Shown in pieces: positions 47,101 to 59,191 of a stretch of DNA of 60,000 nucleotides. Positions within the stretch are counted from its first letter, which is position 1, and every line of letters begins with the position of its first letter. The notes under the pieces are model-generated. The model saw only the letters and a list, made by a program, of their open reading frames with translations. It was not told the origin of the DNA and did not search any database. The translations under genes and the position numbers were made by a program. The stretch is from Takakia lepidozioides (taxonomy: Eukaryota; Streptophyta; Takakiopsida; Takakiales; Takakiaceae): assembly GCA_030704615.1 (NCBI GenBank), contig CM060733.1, positions 31,684,001-31,744,000 on the forward strand, written 5' to 3'.

Positions 47101-47289
47101 CCAACTTAGGGCAGAGGGCTCACCTGCGGAAAGCATGAGAAGGCATATAGCAAAGTTTGGGACAATGTGAGCAGCTTCTAAATGGGCAGTAGCTGTCCGC
47201 ACAACTGCCTCTTGAGCACCTGCTGTCTCACTCAGCCACTGTGCTATCTGTTCCTTTCCTATCCCCGGCATCTCCACCATTGCCTCCAT
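29145..47289 (-). CDS. Importin-beta-like HEAT-repeat nuclear transport receptor (plant At3g17340-type)
   Basis: Twenty-two exons with GT-AG borders and consistent phases: 47124-47289, 46447-46622, 45450-45620, 45035-45145, 44360-44482, 43760-43953, 43398-43458, 43145-43219, 42730-42807, 42517-42579, 42141-42224, 35256-35431, 34891-34930, 34191-34334, 33819-33938, 33212-33430, 32793-32966, 32036-32260, 30683-31172, 30066-30325, 29660-29810, 29145-29338. The total is 3495 nt or 1164 aa. The N-terminus has GQRVAAATYLKNFLKNQW, matching the Ran-binding importin N-domain. Other landmarks are SAIFPALKMNEK, YFGVTMAYGGLQE, TRVFPLYSM, ASSNWLLGELATC, EPWPQ and, near the end, acidic stretches (DSNSESNSDSDGTEDKDDED) before EEEFLERYAQTA. 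I recognise these from the plant importin family from memory. It presumably carries cargo through nuclear pores with Ran. Intron 11 (6.7 kb) holds most of the LINE insertions. A basic KRKKEGKGKEK lies in exon 12. Confidence 0.88.
29398..29490 (+). mobile_element. SINE body fragment, copy 3 (headless)
   Basis: AAGGTGTCCACCTTCC, then AGCCCTTCATGGTGAA, then TTTCGGCAGGAGTCCACCTTT aligns with the body and 3' end of the SINE copies at 21058 and 26320, but the tRNA-like head is missing. It sits in the last intron of the importin-like gene, antisense to it. Confidence 0.65.
31360..31560 (+). repeat. LINE-type 3' tail repeats (AAGCTC/GAGCTT hairpin), three partial copies
   Basis: ATAAAGCACCATTTCATTTC at 31381, CCCATAAGCTCCTAGAGCTTCC at 31420-31441 and CCCATAAGCTCTTTGAGCTT from 31480, followed by ACGGACGCTATAACG. 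The hairpin plus TTATAAAGCACCATTTCATT tail matches the end of the LINE at 41861-41965. It lies in intron 18 of the importin-like gene. Confidence 0.75.
32505..32695 (+). repeat. LINE-type 3' tail repeats, two copies with GGGCTGCTTGTGG module
   Basis: CCAATAAGCCCTTTGAGCTT at 32520 and CCCATAAGCTTCTTGAGCTT at 32630-32650, the latter preceded by GGGCTGCTTGTGGAGGGCCC (32579) and followed by TATCATTTCATTCATTTCC. It lies in intron 17 of the importin-like gene. Confidence 0.75.
34430..34535 (-). repeat. LINE-type 3' tail, minus orientation, diverged
   Basis: The minus strand reads CCCATGGGCCCTCTGCGCTT then CCTGTGGACGTAATGAGC, a diverged version of CCCATAAGCTCT...GAGCTTCC...GGACGTTATAAAG. It lies in intron 13. 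Confidence 0.5.
35510..35600 (-). repeat. LINE-type 3' tail, minus orientation, diverged
   Basis: The minus strand ends GGGTTTCCTGTGGACATAAT then AAGTTTATTGC, resembling GAGCTTCC.GTGGACATTATAAAG. It lies in intron 11 of the importin-like gene. Confidence 0.45.
35908..36262 (+). mobile_element. Possible solo LTR
   Basis: It starts TGTTAGATGTCAGCTCAG and ends GCACTCTGAGAACA, TG...CA ends of a 350-bp stretch with repeated TTAGCTAGGG and TTCTTGTTAG words typical of copia LTRs. There is no second copy and no clear target duplication, so this is tentative. Confidence 0.3.
36268..36430 (+). mobile_element. tRNA-like SINE or tRNA pseudogene
   Basis: GGATGGGTAGCTCAGTCCC (A-box-like), then a perfect 5-bp T-arm CTAGG-TTCAATC-CCTAG containing the B-box GGTTCAATCC, then CCCGACC, which pairs with GGATGGG except for one mismatch and one G-U. 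The D and anticodon arms are not convincing, so this is a tRNA-derived element rather than a functional tRNA. Confidence 0.5.
36430..36640 (-). mobile_element. LINE 3'-end fragment, minus orientation
   Basis: The minus strand encodes EAFTYEGPQCLAAYLQS, matching FHYEDQKCLAAYLHEAF at the C-terminus of the LINE ORF near 41740. It is a 5'-truncated piece in intron 11. Confidence 0.65.
36800..37180 (+). repeat. LINE-type 3' tail repeats, three copies
   Basis: CCCATTGGACCTTGTGGACG at 36807, CCCATAAGCTCTGTGAGCTT at 36893 followed by TTATAAAGCACCATTTCATT, and CCCGTATGCTCTTTGAGCTT at 37125 followed by TGTAAAGTAACATTTCATT. Immediately downstream begins the LINE block. Confidence 0.75.
37235..37440 (+). 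mobile_element. LINE ORF fragment (second-type element)
   Basis: CCAACCAAAAAGTGGCTTTT at 37280 and CTTGGTGGGAGGAAAACCTT at 37357 match CCAACCAAAAAGTGGCTGTT (40910) and the SWWEKNLE region (about 40985) of the LINE at 40.6-41.9 kb. The fragment ends near 37440, where the first-type LINE sequence takes over, suggesting nesting. Confidence 0.6.
37530..39432 (+). pseudogene. Non-LTR retrotransposon (LINE) reverse transcriptase, broken
   Basis: The RT fingers region reads KKGDREEPGNYRGITLLN, with a stop where FR-NRGC is expected near 37708. The palm follows at 37722 onward: VFFLDVKKAYDTVW (motif A, Asp), VAQGCTLSLLLFNVF (motif B) and ALMFADDFAG (motif C, FADD, about 38090-38106), then YTYLGIVF. 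A frameshift near 38390 moves to the frame LCRVIRPALEYGSAIWV, and the C-terminal frame 38830-39432 carries CPLCGQSEDSIRFLIHC, the zinc-knuckle-like motif typical of LINE ORF2 ends. No endonuclease domain is visible, so the copy is 5'-truncated. It lies antisense in intron 11 of the importin-like gene. Confidence 0.85.
39433..40077 (+). other. Mixed LINE debris and unassigned sequence
   Basis: 39431-39490 (ATCTATGAGACTCAAAGCGG, TATGCTCATG) resembles 41190-41240 of the downstream LINE. The rest, including a repeated CTGGTATCCACAGGTGGC and TTATCCACAGGTCACATGG pair at 39910 and 39985, has no assignment. Confidence 0.4.
40078..40152 (+). pseudogene. PPR fragment fused to LINE sequence
   Basis: It reads ACASLAALEKGNEVHGDIIR then AGIV, a PPR L-motif, in the same open frame (39855-40295) as the LINE-derived peptide that follows: FYHDNFHILHHNRIVQLNYL, compare HFYRETFLVLRDDRILRPNY at about 41420. 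The join is at about 40152. Confidence 0.75.
40153..40600 (+). mobile_element. LINE 3' fragment downstream of the PPR piece
   Basis: Matches the last third of the LINE ORF: RIVQLNYLSATLSPSLQ, SLCPACIRAGRQEIETEEHF and EMPG or CLAAY-like segments corresponding to CPACIGCSREIETEEHFF and DQKCLAAYLHEAF at 41590-41770. It is frameshifted and stop-bearing. Confidence 0.65.
40619..41965 (+). mobile_element. 5'-truncated LINE with intact 3' tail
   Basis: Frame 40619-41044 starts inside the RT (YGLQVNLSKTKIMVFNGQ, DRYLGLVIHSPKFHF, NPATLYGCEFWAPG). A -1/+2 shift near 41030 leads into 40809-41798, which ends with CPACIGCSREIETEEHFFF and DQKCLAAYLHEAF. After the stop at 41796-41798 come CCCATAAGCTCTATGAGCTT (perfect AAGCTC/GAGCTT stem, about 41865-41880), CGAACGTTATAAAGCACC and ATTTC repeats, then a second hairpin CCCATAAGCTCTTGAGCTTC at 41925. 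This defines the 3' end of the family whose tails are scattered in other introns. Confidence 0.8.
44870..44985 (-). mobile_element. LINE 3'-end fragment, rearranged
   Basis: The minus strand contains CTCTTTGAGCTTTCCATGG then ATGTTTTATAG, next to TATGACGACCAGAAATGCCT, the DQKCLA region of the LINE ORF. The order is scrambled relative to the intact tail at 41.8 kb. It lies in intron 4 of the importin-like gene. Confidence 0.55.
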
Positions 47290-48970
47290 CTTGCCGTCCC
47301 TTTTCCTTCTTCTGCTACCAAAATAAACTCTCAGACTTTCTCCCCGACCGTGTTTTCAAATAAGCACTCTCCACCTCGCCCGCATATTTCTTTTGGGTCT
47401 GTCAACCACACAGATAAGCAAAGGTTAGTCGCCGGAAGCTTTCCAATTCGAGAATCCACACAAGAGTACCAATTACCGCAAGAGCTTCAAGCCCTTGCCG
47501 TGGAGCAGACAGCAGACCGGAGACAACACAGGGCTGGTGCGCGGGACGACCGAGCACGGGATCTGAAGAGCAGTTCCCGCGCTCTGTCGGGGCCAATGGG
47601 AGATCGAAGCTTCACATCCGTTCTGTTTCATTCATCCATCCGTGACGGGTGTGCAGCAACGTTTACTGAAGGATTTTCCCCGCTGTCGGAATATTTGGCT
47701 CTCCAGATACGCGTTAGCCTAACGACATTAGAGGCCAGCGTTTCCAGTAGTAAAAGGAAGGAAAGAGAGACGAAGCTGTGTGTCTGCGTTTGTCCCCACC
47801 ATCTCTCTTCATTGCGCACAACTGGCCACAGCCCCACTCTTTACTCTCCATCATTGCTTCCTGCAGTGATCTCGTGTTTTGCAGCAAAGAAAGCTTGTCT
47901 TTGCTCCTTCTTCCAGCTGGCCTGCAAATTTGTCAGCCTGCACTCCTTCAAGCTTGCGGAAGGAACACTGCACAGCTACTCCACAGCTGCAGGAGAGCTG
48001 CAGGCGGCCTCATGAGCTTGTACAAAAACGAAGGGCACATGCTGTGATAGATTCACTGGACTGCTGGCCACAGGTGATCGTACTCAATCAAATAGAATCC
48101 TGGAGGCCATGCGTTCATCTTTGCGATCGCATCAGCCCAAGTTGCAGTGTGAAGTCTAAAAACCTGTTCAGATTGTGTACCTTCTGACAGGACAGTGAAA
48201 CTGAATGCTCAACATGTATGGCTCCTGTTATACCGGATCGTGAGTAGAGTATCAATCGAAGATGAGTAGACAGTTGGTAGTTAACTACTAGAGAGGTTGG
48301 TGAGTACCTGAGAATTGGCGTTTCAGCTACCTGCTTGCACCCTCACACATGAATACTCACTTTAGTACAACTGAGAAATTTGATCCTTGTAGAGGTGCCG
48401 GCATACGAGATGGGTACGATGGCAAGGACCACACTGCCGGGTTCAGGGTTTCCCGCTCCGTCGGGTGCATTGTCTAGTATTCAGATGTCTAGTTGACTGC
48501 TCAATTTGCATGTAGAACACCTAAGCTCGAAAAGAGCGATAGAGAAAGAAACGGAATGGTACTTTATGGAAGAGTGGGGCCCTCGATCACAAGCAGCCCG
48601 AAAACAACATTGATCAAGGGATCGCCTCATGCAGATCTAAGCATCTCTAATCATTGGAATGGAACACCTAAGGTGTGAGAGATTGGCCATCTCCGAATAT
48701 ACAACGTCTGTAGTACCTCCTACGGATCTCACAGGAAGAAAGGACAGTGAAAGAAGAAATGTTCTTCGCACGTTTTCGATTTCCCTCCTGTTATCCAGAG
48801 CAGGCGGTCCTCACCTTGCCCCACCTACCAGTCCTGTCATCACGGAGGACCAACACCTGACCAACACTATTGTCTGCCGATAGAACTGCAGTTTGGTTGT
48901 AAGATACTGACGTGAAGTTCCATCACCTCCCGTCTGATGCATTTGTTGCAGGACCATGCTTGGACGAAAG
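47290..48970. other. 5' flank of importin-like gene; no gene recognised
   Basis: The 277-codon plus-strand frame 47182-48015 overlaps exon 1 in antisense and has a low-complexity Ser/Leu-rich translation, so I do not call it. The stretch presumably contains the importin promoter (minus strand). No further element was identified. Confidence 0.45.
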
Positions 48971-48974
48971 AAAA

Positions 48975-49035
48975 ACGACTTTATAATGTCCACAGGAAGC
49001 TCAGAGCATTTACGGGACGAACTATAACAGGAAAC
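48975..49035 (-). repeat. LINE-type 3' tail, minus orientation
   Basis: The minus strand reads GTCCCGTAAATGCTCTGAGC then TTCCTGTGGACATTATAAAG, the hairpin-and-TTATAAAG signature of the LINE tail at 41861. It is the only copy seen outside the importin transcription unit on the right side. Confidence 0.65.
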
Positions 49036-49941
49036 AAGAAAGACAGTGAGGCCTTGATACCGTCACGAGGGCGGACTCACTGCTGAAAAGGAGCTCTAAT
49101 AAGTATATCATTTACATCAAACGACGCGGTGTCATAGTCTTGATTCTGTTGTACCAGGACAAGTCGAGAACGTTATTTCGTATTTGAAGCAACTACTACT
49201 AGGTATTGCATAAATCTTCACGATCGTTTGCTGAGGAAACAGCTCATGAAAAGCTTTGGATATACATGGTTCGCGGGAATGGAAGCGAGAAGACTTACGG
49301 TTTCTTCCAAAGCTTGGTCCACTGCTGAGTTCAGATGTACTTTCTGCGATTTCATCTTGGTTGACAAGAAGAAAGCGCACGAATCTTTACCTCATGATCC
49401 CACGAAACCCTCACCAAAGCAGTGGACTGCACACTGCACACGCGACGAGGCAGACGATGGCATGCACGACATCCGTTTATAAAAGTGTTAAAAGAAGATC
49501 GGTAACAATCTCCTGCTGGTATTGAAAGTTCTTCGTCGTTATCATAAGTTAATAACCAGAACGTTTGGTAACGAATTATTTAGTAATAGTGAATCTCTGT
49601 TATAGTCATAAAACATATTCTTTACTGGACCAGATATTACCTAGTGTAGTTTCGCCACATTTCGCCACTCCATTTGTCTGCGAAACTCCGGGCTTCCTGT
49701 GAGAGCGAGGGACGTAGTGGAAGGAAAGGAACAAGTCCATGACTTTCACGAAGAGAGAGAAAAGGAGAACGAGAAGCAACGAGCATCGGGAGTCGCTTGT
49801 GATGAGGCGGAGGTTTTATGCTGAGAAAGAGAGATGAAGAAAATGCTTCTGATTTTTCTTATTGCATGAGGCCCGGATTTTTTTGAGCGGTTAGTATCCT
49901 CTGTTGTTCTGGTATTTTCTTGCGTCGAGAAGTGACACACA

Positions 49942-50100
49942 CACCGCTTCACTTTGAGGGGAGAAAGAGGAGAGGAGGAGAAGATAGAAGTTTTGAAAGT
50001 TGTTTTGTTGTGTGATGTAAGTACCGCTTCACTGGAGTGGTTCTGACGGGAAAAAGGGAGGGGAAGAGGAGGAGATAGGAATTTGAAGTTATTTTTCAAA
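49942..50100. repeat. Local direct duplication of about 75-80 bp
   Basis: ACCGCTTCACTTTGAGGGGA then GAGGAGGAGAAGATAGAAG (49942-50005) is repeated in diverged form as ACCGCTTCACTGGAGTGG then GAGGAGGAGATAGGAATTTG (50022-50097). It is purine-rich and upstream of the N-terminal methyltransferase gene. Confidence 0.55.
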
Positions 50101-50171
50101 AAATGGGGAGTGTGCGCAGAGAACCGCAGGGGAAACTGACTCACAGGAAAACGTCTGCCAGTTAATTTAGT

Positions 50172-50427
50172 ATCTTACACTCACAGCTCCAACTCGTATC
50201 GTGCAGTATTAAAACACTCCTCTGGAGTCTTCCATTTTCGGGCTCAGGGCAGAGTGGCTAAGAGAGAAGGAGCGAAAAGAAGTTTGAGGCAGGTCGACTG
50301 GACCGCATTCTATGAAGGCGTTGCTGTGCCAGCTTTTATTGGACACCGTACCTTCACAGCTATACTCTGGCTGCGTGCAGTATCATAACGCTCTTCTTGG
50401 ATCCTCCCAGTTTGGACCGAGGCAGGA
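50172..50427. repeat. Diverged direct repeat spanning upstream region and alternative start of the methyltransferase gene
   Basis: TCACAGCTCCAACTCG, CGTGCAGTATTAAAACACTC and CTCAGGGCAGAG (50181-50250) recur as TCACAGCTATACTCTGG, CGTGCAGTATCATAACGCTC and CCGAGGCAGGAT (50355-50430), offset about 178 bp. Confidence 0.6.
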
Positions 50428-50524
50428 TACCACATCAAAAGCGCCCAAGGCTAGAATTAGTCGTTTAATTAGCATTTCAGGTGGAGTGAATCACGTAGTG
50501 AGTCTCCCGTGCAGAGTCTTTCAC

Positions 50525-53937
<3,413 letters not shown>

Positions 53938-54180
53938 ACTTGGCCCTCTTTGGACATTTTCTCTGTTTTCTTGACTGGTCTAGCAGGCCACTTTCCAAGG
54001 TCACACTTCGTGATACTGGATAGCCAAGTCATATTGGTAATAAAGGCATCAGTTGGGGAGTCTTAGAAGCCCGTGATCGACTGAAGCCTGCACAATCATA
54101 GTTAGACCATTTTTTTTCTGGGAGGCCAAGATTCTGATAGAAAGGCCTCGCCTTGGCCTAGAATTGTCCACTTACTATCA

Positions 54181-54395
54181 CCAATAATCCCACAAGAACA
54201 TACCCTCTCTTTGAAGTGATGGAAGTGGTTCACAGCCCTTGCAACGATTTCTCAGTCGACAATCTTTGAGCTGAACTTGGTGACAGTGTGGCAGTCATCA
54301 CATATCTGTAGGTTCGATGTGCTGATGAGCCCAAAAGAAATGGCCAGCCTTTCACTGTGGTGGCAGAGAGACCATTCCTTTGTCTGCTGATCCAA
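54181..54395 (-). pseudogene. Decayed DYW domain directly downstream of the PPR frame
   Basis: In a frame shifted from the PPR ORF the minus strand reads [20 protein letters not shown], then [16 protein letters not shown], stop (TGA 54252-54254), EIVARAVNHFHHFKE, then CSCG and a one-base deletion destroying the terminal Asp-Tyr-Trp (TGTGGGATTATTGG). The zinc-site signatures HSE and CxxCH are recognisable. About ten residues between GLIS and the CDDCH segment (the usual PPGTPIRV region) are deleted. DYW domains carry the cytidine deaminase activity of organellar C-to-U editing factors. Confidence 0.88.
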
Positions 54396-54396
54396 A

Positions 54397-57300
54397 TCAT
54401 CGTGTTTTAAACACATACCCTGCTTCCTTCATCTGCATGGTCAAGTTCTCCGACTTATCATCCATCACACCTCTGTCCTCCATCACACTGCTCACCTTCG
54501 CTACGTCATCCCACCTTCCAGCTGCAGCATAAATGTTAGAGAGCTGCATATATGCTCCAACATTTAGTAGTTCCAATCTGAGCTCACATTCTGCAGCACG
54601 TTCTGCTCGCTCCACATTGCCATGTATTCTGCAGGCACTGAGCAAGGCCCCCCAAACTGAAGAGCCGGGTTCACATGGCATTTTGTTGATGAAGTCCTCT
54701 GCCTCATCCAAGAGGCCTGCACGGCCAAGAAGGTCAACCATGCAGCCACAGTGCTGTATGGTTGGTGTGATTCCATGATCTACACTCATGGAATGAAAAT
54801 AGTGACAACCTTCACCCACTAGGCCCACATGGCTGCATGCAGAGAGAACACCAATAAATGTGACCGCGTTTGGCTTCACCCCTTCCTGTTGCATCTGGTC
54901 AAAGAGTTGGAGGGCCTCCTTGCCATGCCCATGTTGAGCATAGCCCGCAATCATCGCAGTCCAGGAGACCACATTTTGTTCGGGCATTTTGTCAAACACT
55001 TGGCGTGCATCCTTTAGACTCCCACACTTTGCATACATGTCCACCAGGGCGGTCCCCAACTGGACATCTGACACGAATCCAGATTTGATAAGGAGGGCAT
55101 GAACCCACTTGCCTTGTTCCAGGACTGCTAGACTTGCACATGCATTGACAATGCTAGTGAAAGTGACCTCATCAGGCTTCATGCCATCTTGTTGCATTTT
55201 CTGAAAGAGTTTGAAAGCCTCCCTGCCATACCCATGCTGAGCATATCCTGTAATCATTGCATTCCATGAGACCACATCTCGCAGAGGCATTTGATCAAAA
55301 ACCTGGCGAGCATCCAACGCACTTTTACACCGGGCATACATGCTGACAAGGGCTGTCCCCACACATATGTCTGACTCAAATCCGGCCTTGATTATGTGGC
55401 CATGCACTTGCTTGCCCTGATCCAGGTCTGCAGGGCTGACAAACGTGTTGAGGACACTGCTAAAGGTGGACTTATCAGGCTTCACACCTTCTTGTTGCAT
55501 TCGGCAAAACAATTCATAAGCCTCCCTACTGTACCCGTGCTGAGCATAGCCAGCTATCATCGCAGTCCATGAGACCACATCCCGTTCAAGCATTTTGTCG
55601 AACACCTGGTGTGCATCCACCACACTTCCACACCTGGCATACATGCTGACAAGGGCATTCCCAACAATGACATCCCACCTGAATCCACTTCTGATTATTA
55701 CAGCATGGATCTGCTTGCCCTGCTCCAAAGCTGCTGGGCTGGCACATGCAGTGAGGATGATAGTGAAAGTGATCTTGTCAGGTTCAATATTTTCATGTTG
55801 CATTTTCCAGAAGAGGTCCAATGCGTGTGCCCTTTGTCCTTGTTGGACATATCCTGTGATCATACCATTCCATGACACCACATCTTGTTTATGCATTCTG
55901 TCAAACACTCTGCGTGCATCCATCACACTTCCACACCTGGCATACATGCTGACAAGAGCATTTCCCACACGCACATCTGATTCAAAGCCACTCCTGATGA
56001 TGAGACCATGGATTGCCTTGCCATGTTCAAGGGCTGCCAAAGTGACACATGCACTGAGGATGCTAATGAAAGTGACCTTGTCGGGCTTGACCCCTTCTTC
56101 TTGCATTTTCCAAAAGACCTCAAAACTCATTCGATCATATCCTTGCTGAGCATAGCCAGTAATCATAGCAGTCCATGAGACCACGTCTCGTTTAGGCATT
56201 TTGTCAAACACCCGGTGTGCATCCACCACACTTTCACACCTAGAATACATACTGACAAGGGCAGTTCCCACACGAACATCCGACTCAAGGCCAGCTTTGA
56301 TTATGTGGGCATGGACTTGCTTGCCCTGCTCGAGGTCTAATAGGCTGGCACATACATTGAGAATGCTAGTGAGCGTGACCATGTCAGGCTTCACGCCTTC
56401 TCGTTGCATTTGCCAAAAGAGGTTAAATGCCTCGGCAGCATTTCCTTGCTGTGTATATCCTGCAATCATTGCATTCCATAAGACGACATCTTGTCTAGGC
56501 ATTCTATCAAACACTTGGCGTGCATCTACCACACTTCCACACCTGACATACATGCTGATAAGGGCAGGAACATCCAACCCAAATCCAGCTTTGGTGATGT
56601 CAGAGTGGATCCGCTTGCCCAGTTGGAGACCTGCTGGGCTGCCACACACATTGAGGATGCTACCGAAAGTAATCTTATCAGGCTTTACACCATCTTGGAG
56701 CATTTGTTGAAACAGTTCAAATGCCTCTTCATCTTCCCCTTGCTGAACATATCCTGCAATCATTGCATTCCATGATATCACATCACGTTTGGTCATCGCC
56801 TCAAAAACCAGGCGTGCATCCACCACACTCCCGCACCTAGCATACATGCTGATAAGAGCATTCCTCATGCGAACATCTAGCTCGAAGTCACTGTTAATAA
56901 TGCGGCCATGGACCCACTTGCCCTGTTCCAATGCCACTGGACTGGCACATGCATTGAGGATACTCACAAAGGTGATCTTGTTTGGCTTAACACCTTGTTG
57001 TTGCATCTCCCAAAAGAGTTTGAAGGCATGTTCACAATGCCCTTGTTGAGCGAATGCTGTGATCATGGCAGTCCATGAAACCACGTTGCGATTTGGCATT
57101 TTGTCGAACACTTGAAGTGCATCCTCAACACTCCCACACTTGGCATACATGCTTACTAGGTGGTTCCCTAAGAAGACGTCTGGCTCAGCACCACTTAGGA
57201 CAATGCGGGCATGGACCTTCTTGCCATCCGCCAGGGCTTTCATCTTGGCACACCCCTGCAAGAGACGAGCATAGGTGTCGGAGCATGTGCGAATGCCTCG

Positions 57301-57510
57301 CTTATCCATAAGATCCAAAACGTGCAATGCCTCCTTCAATCGTCCCTCTTTGCACAGCTCAACAAGAGTGCTGAAAGACTCCACGTTGCATCCTTCCATC
57401 TGCTGTTGTCCTCTCGATCTTCCAGTAAAAGGAGTGGTGATGAAACCTTCGCCACCACTCTGCTGCCCCACAGACAACCGCGTCTGATTCCAGGATGGAA
57501 ATCCCACCAT
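54397..57510 (-). CDS. PLS-class pentatricopeptide repeat protein, E-type, DYW lost
   Basis: Uninterrupted frame of 1037 aa from ATG 57510. The GTG-started extension to 57642 is not needed: TTCTCTTTGCAGG lies directly before this ATG and looks like the acceptor of a 5' UTR intron. The sequence contains eight rounds of the P-L-S triplet, each with a [15 protein letters not shown]-like P motif, an [16 protein letters not shown]-like L motif and a [14 protein letters not shown]-like S motif, about 101 residues per round. The third round is a few residues short ([11 protein letters not shown]). An E-type region follows ([43 protein letters not shown]). It ends at [11 protein letters not shown], where relatives continue into the DYW domain. 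Such proteins bind organelle RNA sequence-specifically, usually for C-to-U editing. Targeting to mitochondria or plastids is likely from family knowledge, and the N-terminus is basic and Ser/Thr-rich. Confidence 0.92.
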   Translation of the reverse strand: MVGFPSWNQTRLSVGQQSGGEGFITTPFTGRSRGQQQMEGCNVESFSTLVELCKEGRLKEALHVLDLMDKRGIRTCSDTYARLLQGCAKMKALADGKKVHARIVLSGAEPDVFLGNHLVSMYAKCGSVEDALQVFDKMPNRNVVSWTAMITAFAQQGHCEHAFKLFWEMQQQGVKPNKITFVSILNACASPVALEQGKWVHGRIINSDFELDVRMRNALISMYARCGSVVDARLVFEAMTKRDVISWNAMIAGYVQQGEDEEAFELFQQMLQDGVKPDKITFGSILNVCGSPAGLQLGKRIHSDITKAGFGLDVPALISMYVRCGSVVDARQVFDRMPRQDVVLWNAMIAGYTQQGNAAEAFNLFWQMQREGVKPDMVTLTSILNVCASLLDLEQGKQVHAHIIKAGLESDVRVGTALVSMYSRCESVVDAHRVFDKMPKRDVVSWTAMITGYAQQGYDRMSFEVFWKMQEEGVKPDKVTFISILSACVTLAALEHGKAIHGLIIRSGFESDVRVGNALVSMYARCGSVMDARRVFDRMHKQDVVSWNGMITGYVQQGQRAHALDLFWKMQHENIEPDKITFTIILTACASPAALEQGKQIHAVIIRSGFRWDVIVGNALVSMYARCGSVVDAHQVFDKMLERDVVSWTAMIAGYAQHGYSREAYELFCRMQQEGVKPDKSTFSSVLNTFVSPADLDQGKQVHGHIIKAGFESDICVGTALVSMYARCKSALDARQVFDQMPLRDVVSWNAMITGYAQHGYGREAFKLFQKMQQDGMKPDEVTFTSIVNACASLAVLEQGKWVHALLIKSGFVSDVQLGTALVDMYAKCGSLKDARQVFDKMPEQNVVSWTAMIAGYAQHGHGKEALQLFDQMQQEGVKPNAVTFIGVLSACSHVGLVGEGCHYFHSMSVDHGITPTIQHCGCMVDLLGRAGLLDEAEDFINKMPCEPGSSVWGALLSACRIHGNVERAERAAECELRLELLNVGAYMQLSNIYAAAGRWDDVAKVSSVMEDRGVMDDKSENLTMQMKEAGYVFKTR

Positions 57511-58640
57511 CCTGCAAAGAGAATTTGAAGGGAATCTATAGTTGGATACGATTACTGCATACAGTCGCAATAAAACATAACCATGACGTAAATCTGTACG
57601 TACTTCAAAGATTGTTTTTCGCAAGAAAAAGGTCTTCAACACGTTCTTATTCTGGGTTGCATTCGAGCTGTACTAGAGCTCATTGCTATAATCCAAAAAC
57701 TACAATAGGAGTGGAATCTGAGGGTACCTAGAACTCCACGTACTTTTTTGGAAGCTTGAACGAGCCATAGGGCCATACAAGGATCTTTAATCTCTTGCAT
57801 ACCGACCATATCCCAGATCCTTCATAGGAAAGGAAGGGAGGAGAATTACCTGCAAGAAATTGTCTGAACAGATGAGAACCTGAAATTCTATGTACAGACG
57901 TAGGAGCGACTAAACACTGGTGCCCATTCTCATAGACTAGTGAGTGTCTTCCTCAACTCTGCCCATCGTCTTAATTACCACCCTCCCACAACCATCTCTC
58001 AACAGTCAAAGAGCCTCACCCAACTTCGCCTAATATTGCCATGCAAAAGCAGCAACACAGAGCTTTGACCCAAGAAATCACAAGGAAGAATTGCTCCGGG
58101 AAAAGAAGCATCTTAAGATCCAGCTCTCACCATCAAAATATCTCGTGGGTTGTGAATCCTTCACTGTTTGCTACACTGCCGCTCCCATCACCACCATCAT
58201 CGTCATCATCCCCTGAACCGCTTAATCTAACTTTGTAATAACCGGGATCTTGGTAGCTAATCGAGATTGGCCTAAACGCTTGGCTTTCGGGCTTTCCTTT
58301 TCTTTTTGGTTTTTGCATTACTCGTGTCTTCTTCTTCTTCTTCTTCTTAGGAGAACAGGGGACAAGATTTTTTTAAGAACAGGGGACAACGGCCTTGGAG
58401 CAGCTGTAAATTGCGAGGAAAAGACGAGGAGAAAATAACCTCGTGAAAGGAACGGTGAGGGCTCTACAATGGGGCAAGGGGCAAAAAGAACCCAGAATGA
58501 AGAGAGGGGCAAAATGCGAGAGAGACATCAGAATCGCGACTACTACCCCACTAACAGATGGAACAAGAAATATAACCGCAAAAAAGCAGACAGCTCTTCA
58601 AAGGACGCAGCCGGGATTGGCGATGTCACTGCAAGGGTAT
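57511..58640. other. 5' flank of the PPR gene, no other gene recognised
   Basis: It probably contains the PPR promoter and a 5' UTR exon/intron (acceptor at about 57513). A TCTTCT microsatellite lies at 58325-58350. Short frames have no domain. Confidence 0.5.
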
Positions 58641-58660
58641 AGTTCAAGAGCTTCCGTGAT

Positions 58661-58753
58661 GAACGGGCCGCGTTGGCCGATTCTGCCCTGTAAGCGGCCT
58701 TTGGGCGAGCCCTAGGCCGCGCACAGGGCAGAGTCGGCCAACGCGGCCCGTTC
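58661..58753. repeat. Nearly perfect 93-nt GC-rich palindrome
   Basis: The 31-nt arms 58661-58691 (GAACGGGCCGCGTTGGCC...) and 58723-58753 pair with one mismatch. The 31-nt loop contains a further nested 7-bp stem, GCGGCCT (58694-58700) with AGGCCGC (58714-58720), and inside that GGGC with GCCC. The whole could fold into a single long hairpin as RNA or a cruciform as DNA. Confidence 0.95.
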
Positions 58754-58758
58754 ACTGG

Positions 58759-59040
58759 CGTTAAAAGCAGGTTGTGGCGTATTCTCGCCGCCACTTGGTG
58801 CAATATGATTGGGGTTCAATTATCCCATATCGATTGCCTAGATACAGAGCCCTGGAGAGGATATAAACGGGGCGAGCCTCCTTGAGAAGGTGCGTGAGGG
58901 CGCGCTGTTGGATGCTGATTGATGACATAGGCTGATTGGTTGGACTGCCGTCCTCCGAATCGCCAGTAGACGCTGGGCGGTCGATTCGGCCCGAGATTTA
59001 GTCTCAAAGTTGGCAGAGTACGCCACACCTGCTTTTAACG
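58759..59040. repeat. Inverted repeat pair with 229-bp spacer beside the palindrome
   Basis: CGTTAAAAGCAGGTTGTGGC at 58759-58778 (arm to 58786) pairs with GCCACACCTGCTTTTAACG at 59022-59040 (arm from 59016), with two small indels. The left arm begins six bases after the palindrome ends. The spacer holds GATATAAACGG, a possible TATA element, near 58859. Confidence 0.85.
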
Positions 59041-59191
59041 TCTCGATTGGCATATGCCCGGAGTGCACATGTCCTAACCTTGTGAAGATGCGAAATCTGA
59101 AAGAAGCGTACAAGCTTGTATACTGGATTTTTTTCTTCTGCGTCTCCGCTGCAGTGCTGACAGCCCCACAATTAATTGTCCTACTTTGAGT

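Noticed and set aside
47182-48015. 277-codon plus-strand open frame
   Set aside because: It overlaps importin exon 1 in antisense and has a low-complexity Ser/Leu/His composition with no domain. It is explained by the GC-richer promoter/exon-1 region.
49746-50144. 132-codon minus-strand frame, Ser/Phe-rich
   Set aside because: Product of purine-rich duplicated sequence upstream of the methyltransferase gene. No conserved motif.
55595-57528. Several plus-strand frames of 60-184 codons opposite the PPR gene
   Set aside because: Antisense shadows of the PPR repeats; they recur with the 101-residue periodicity of the real gene.
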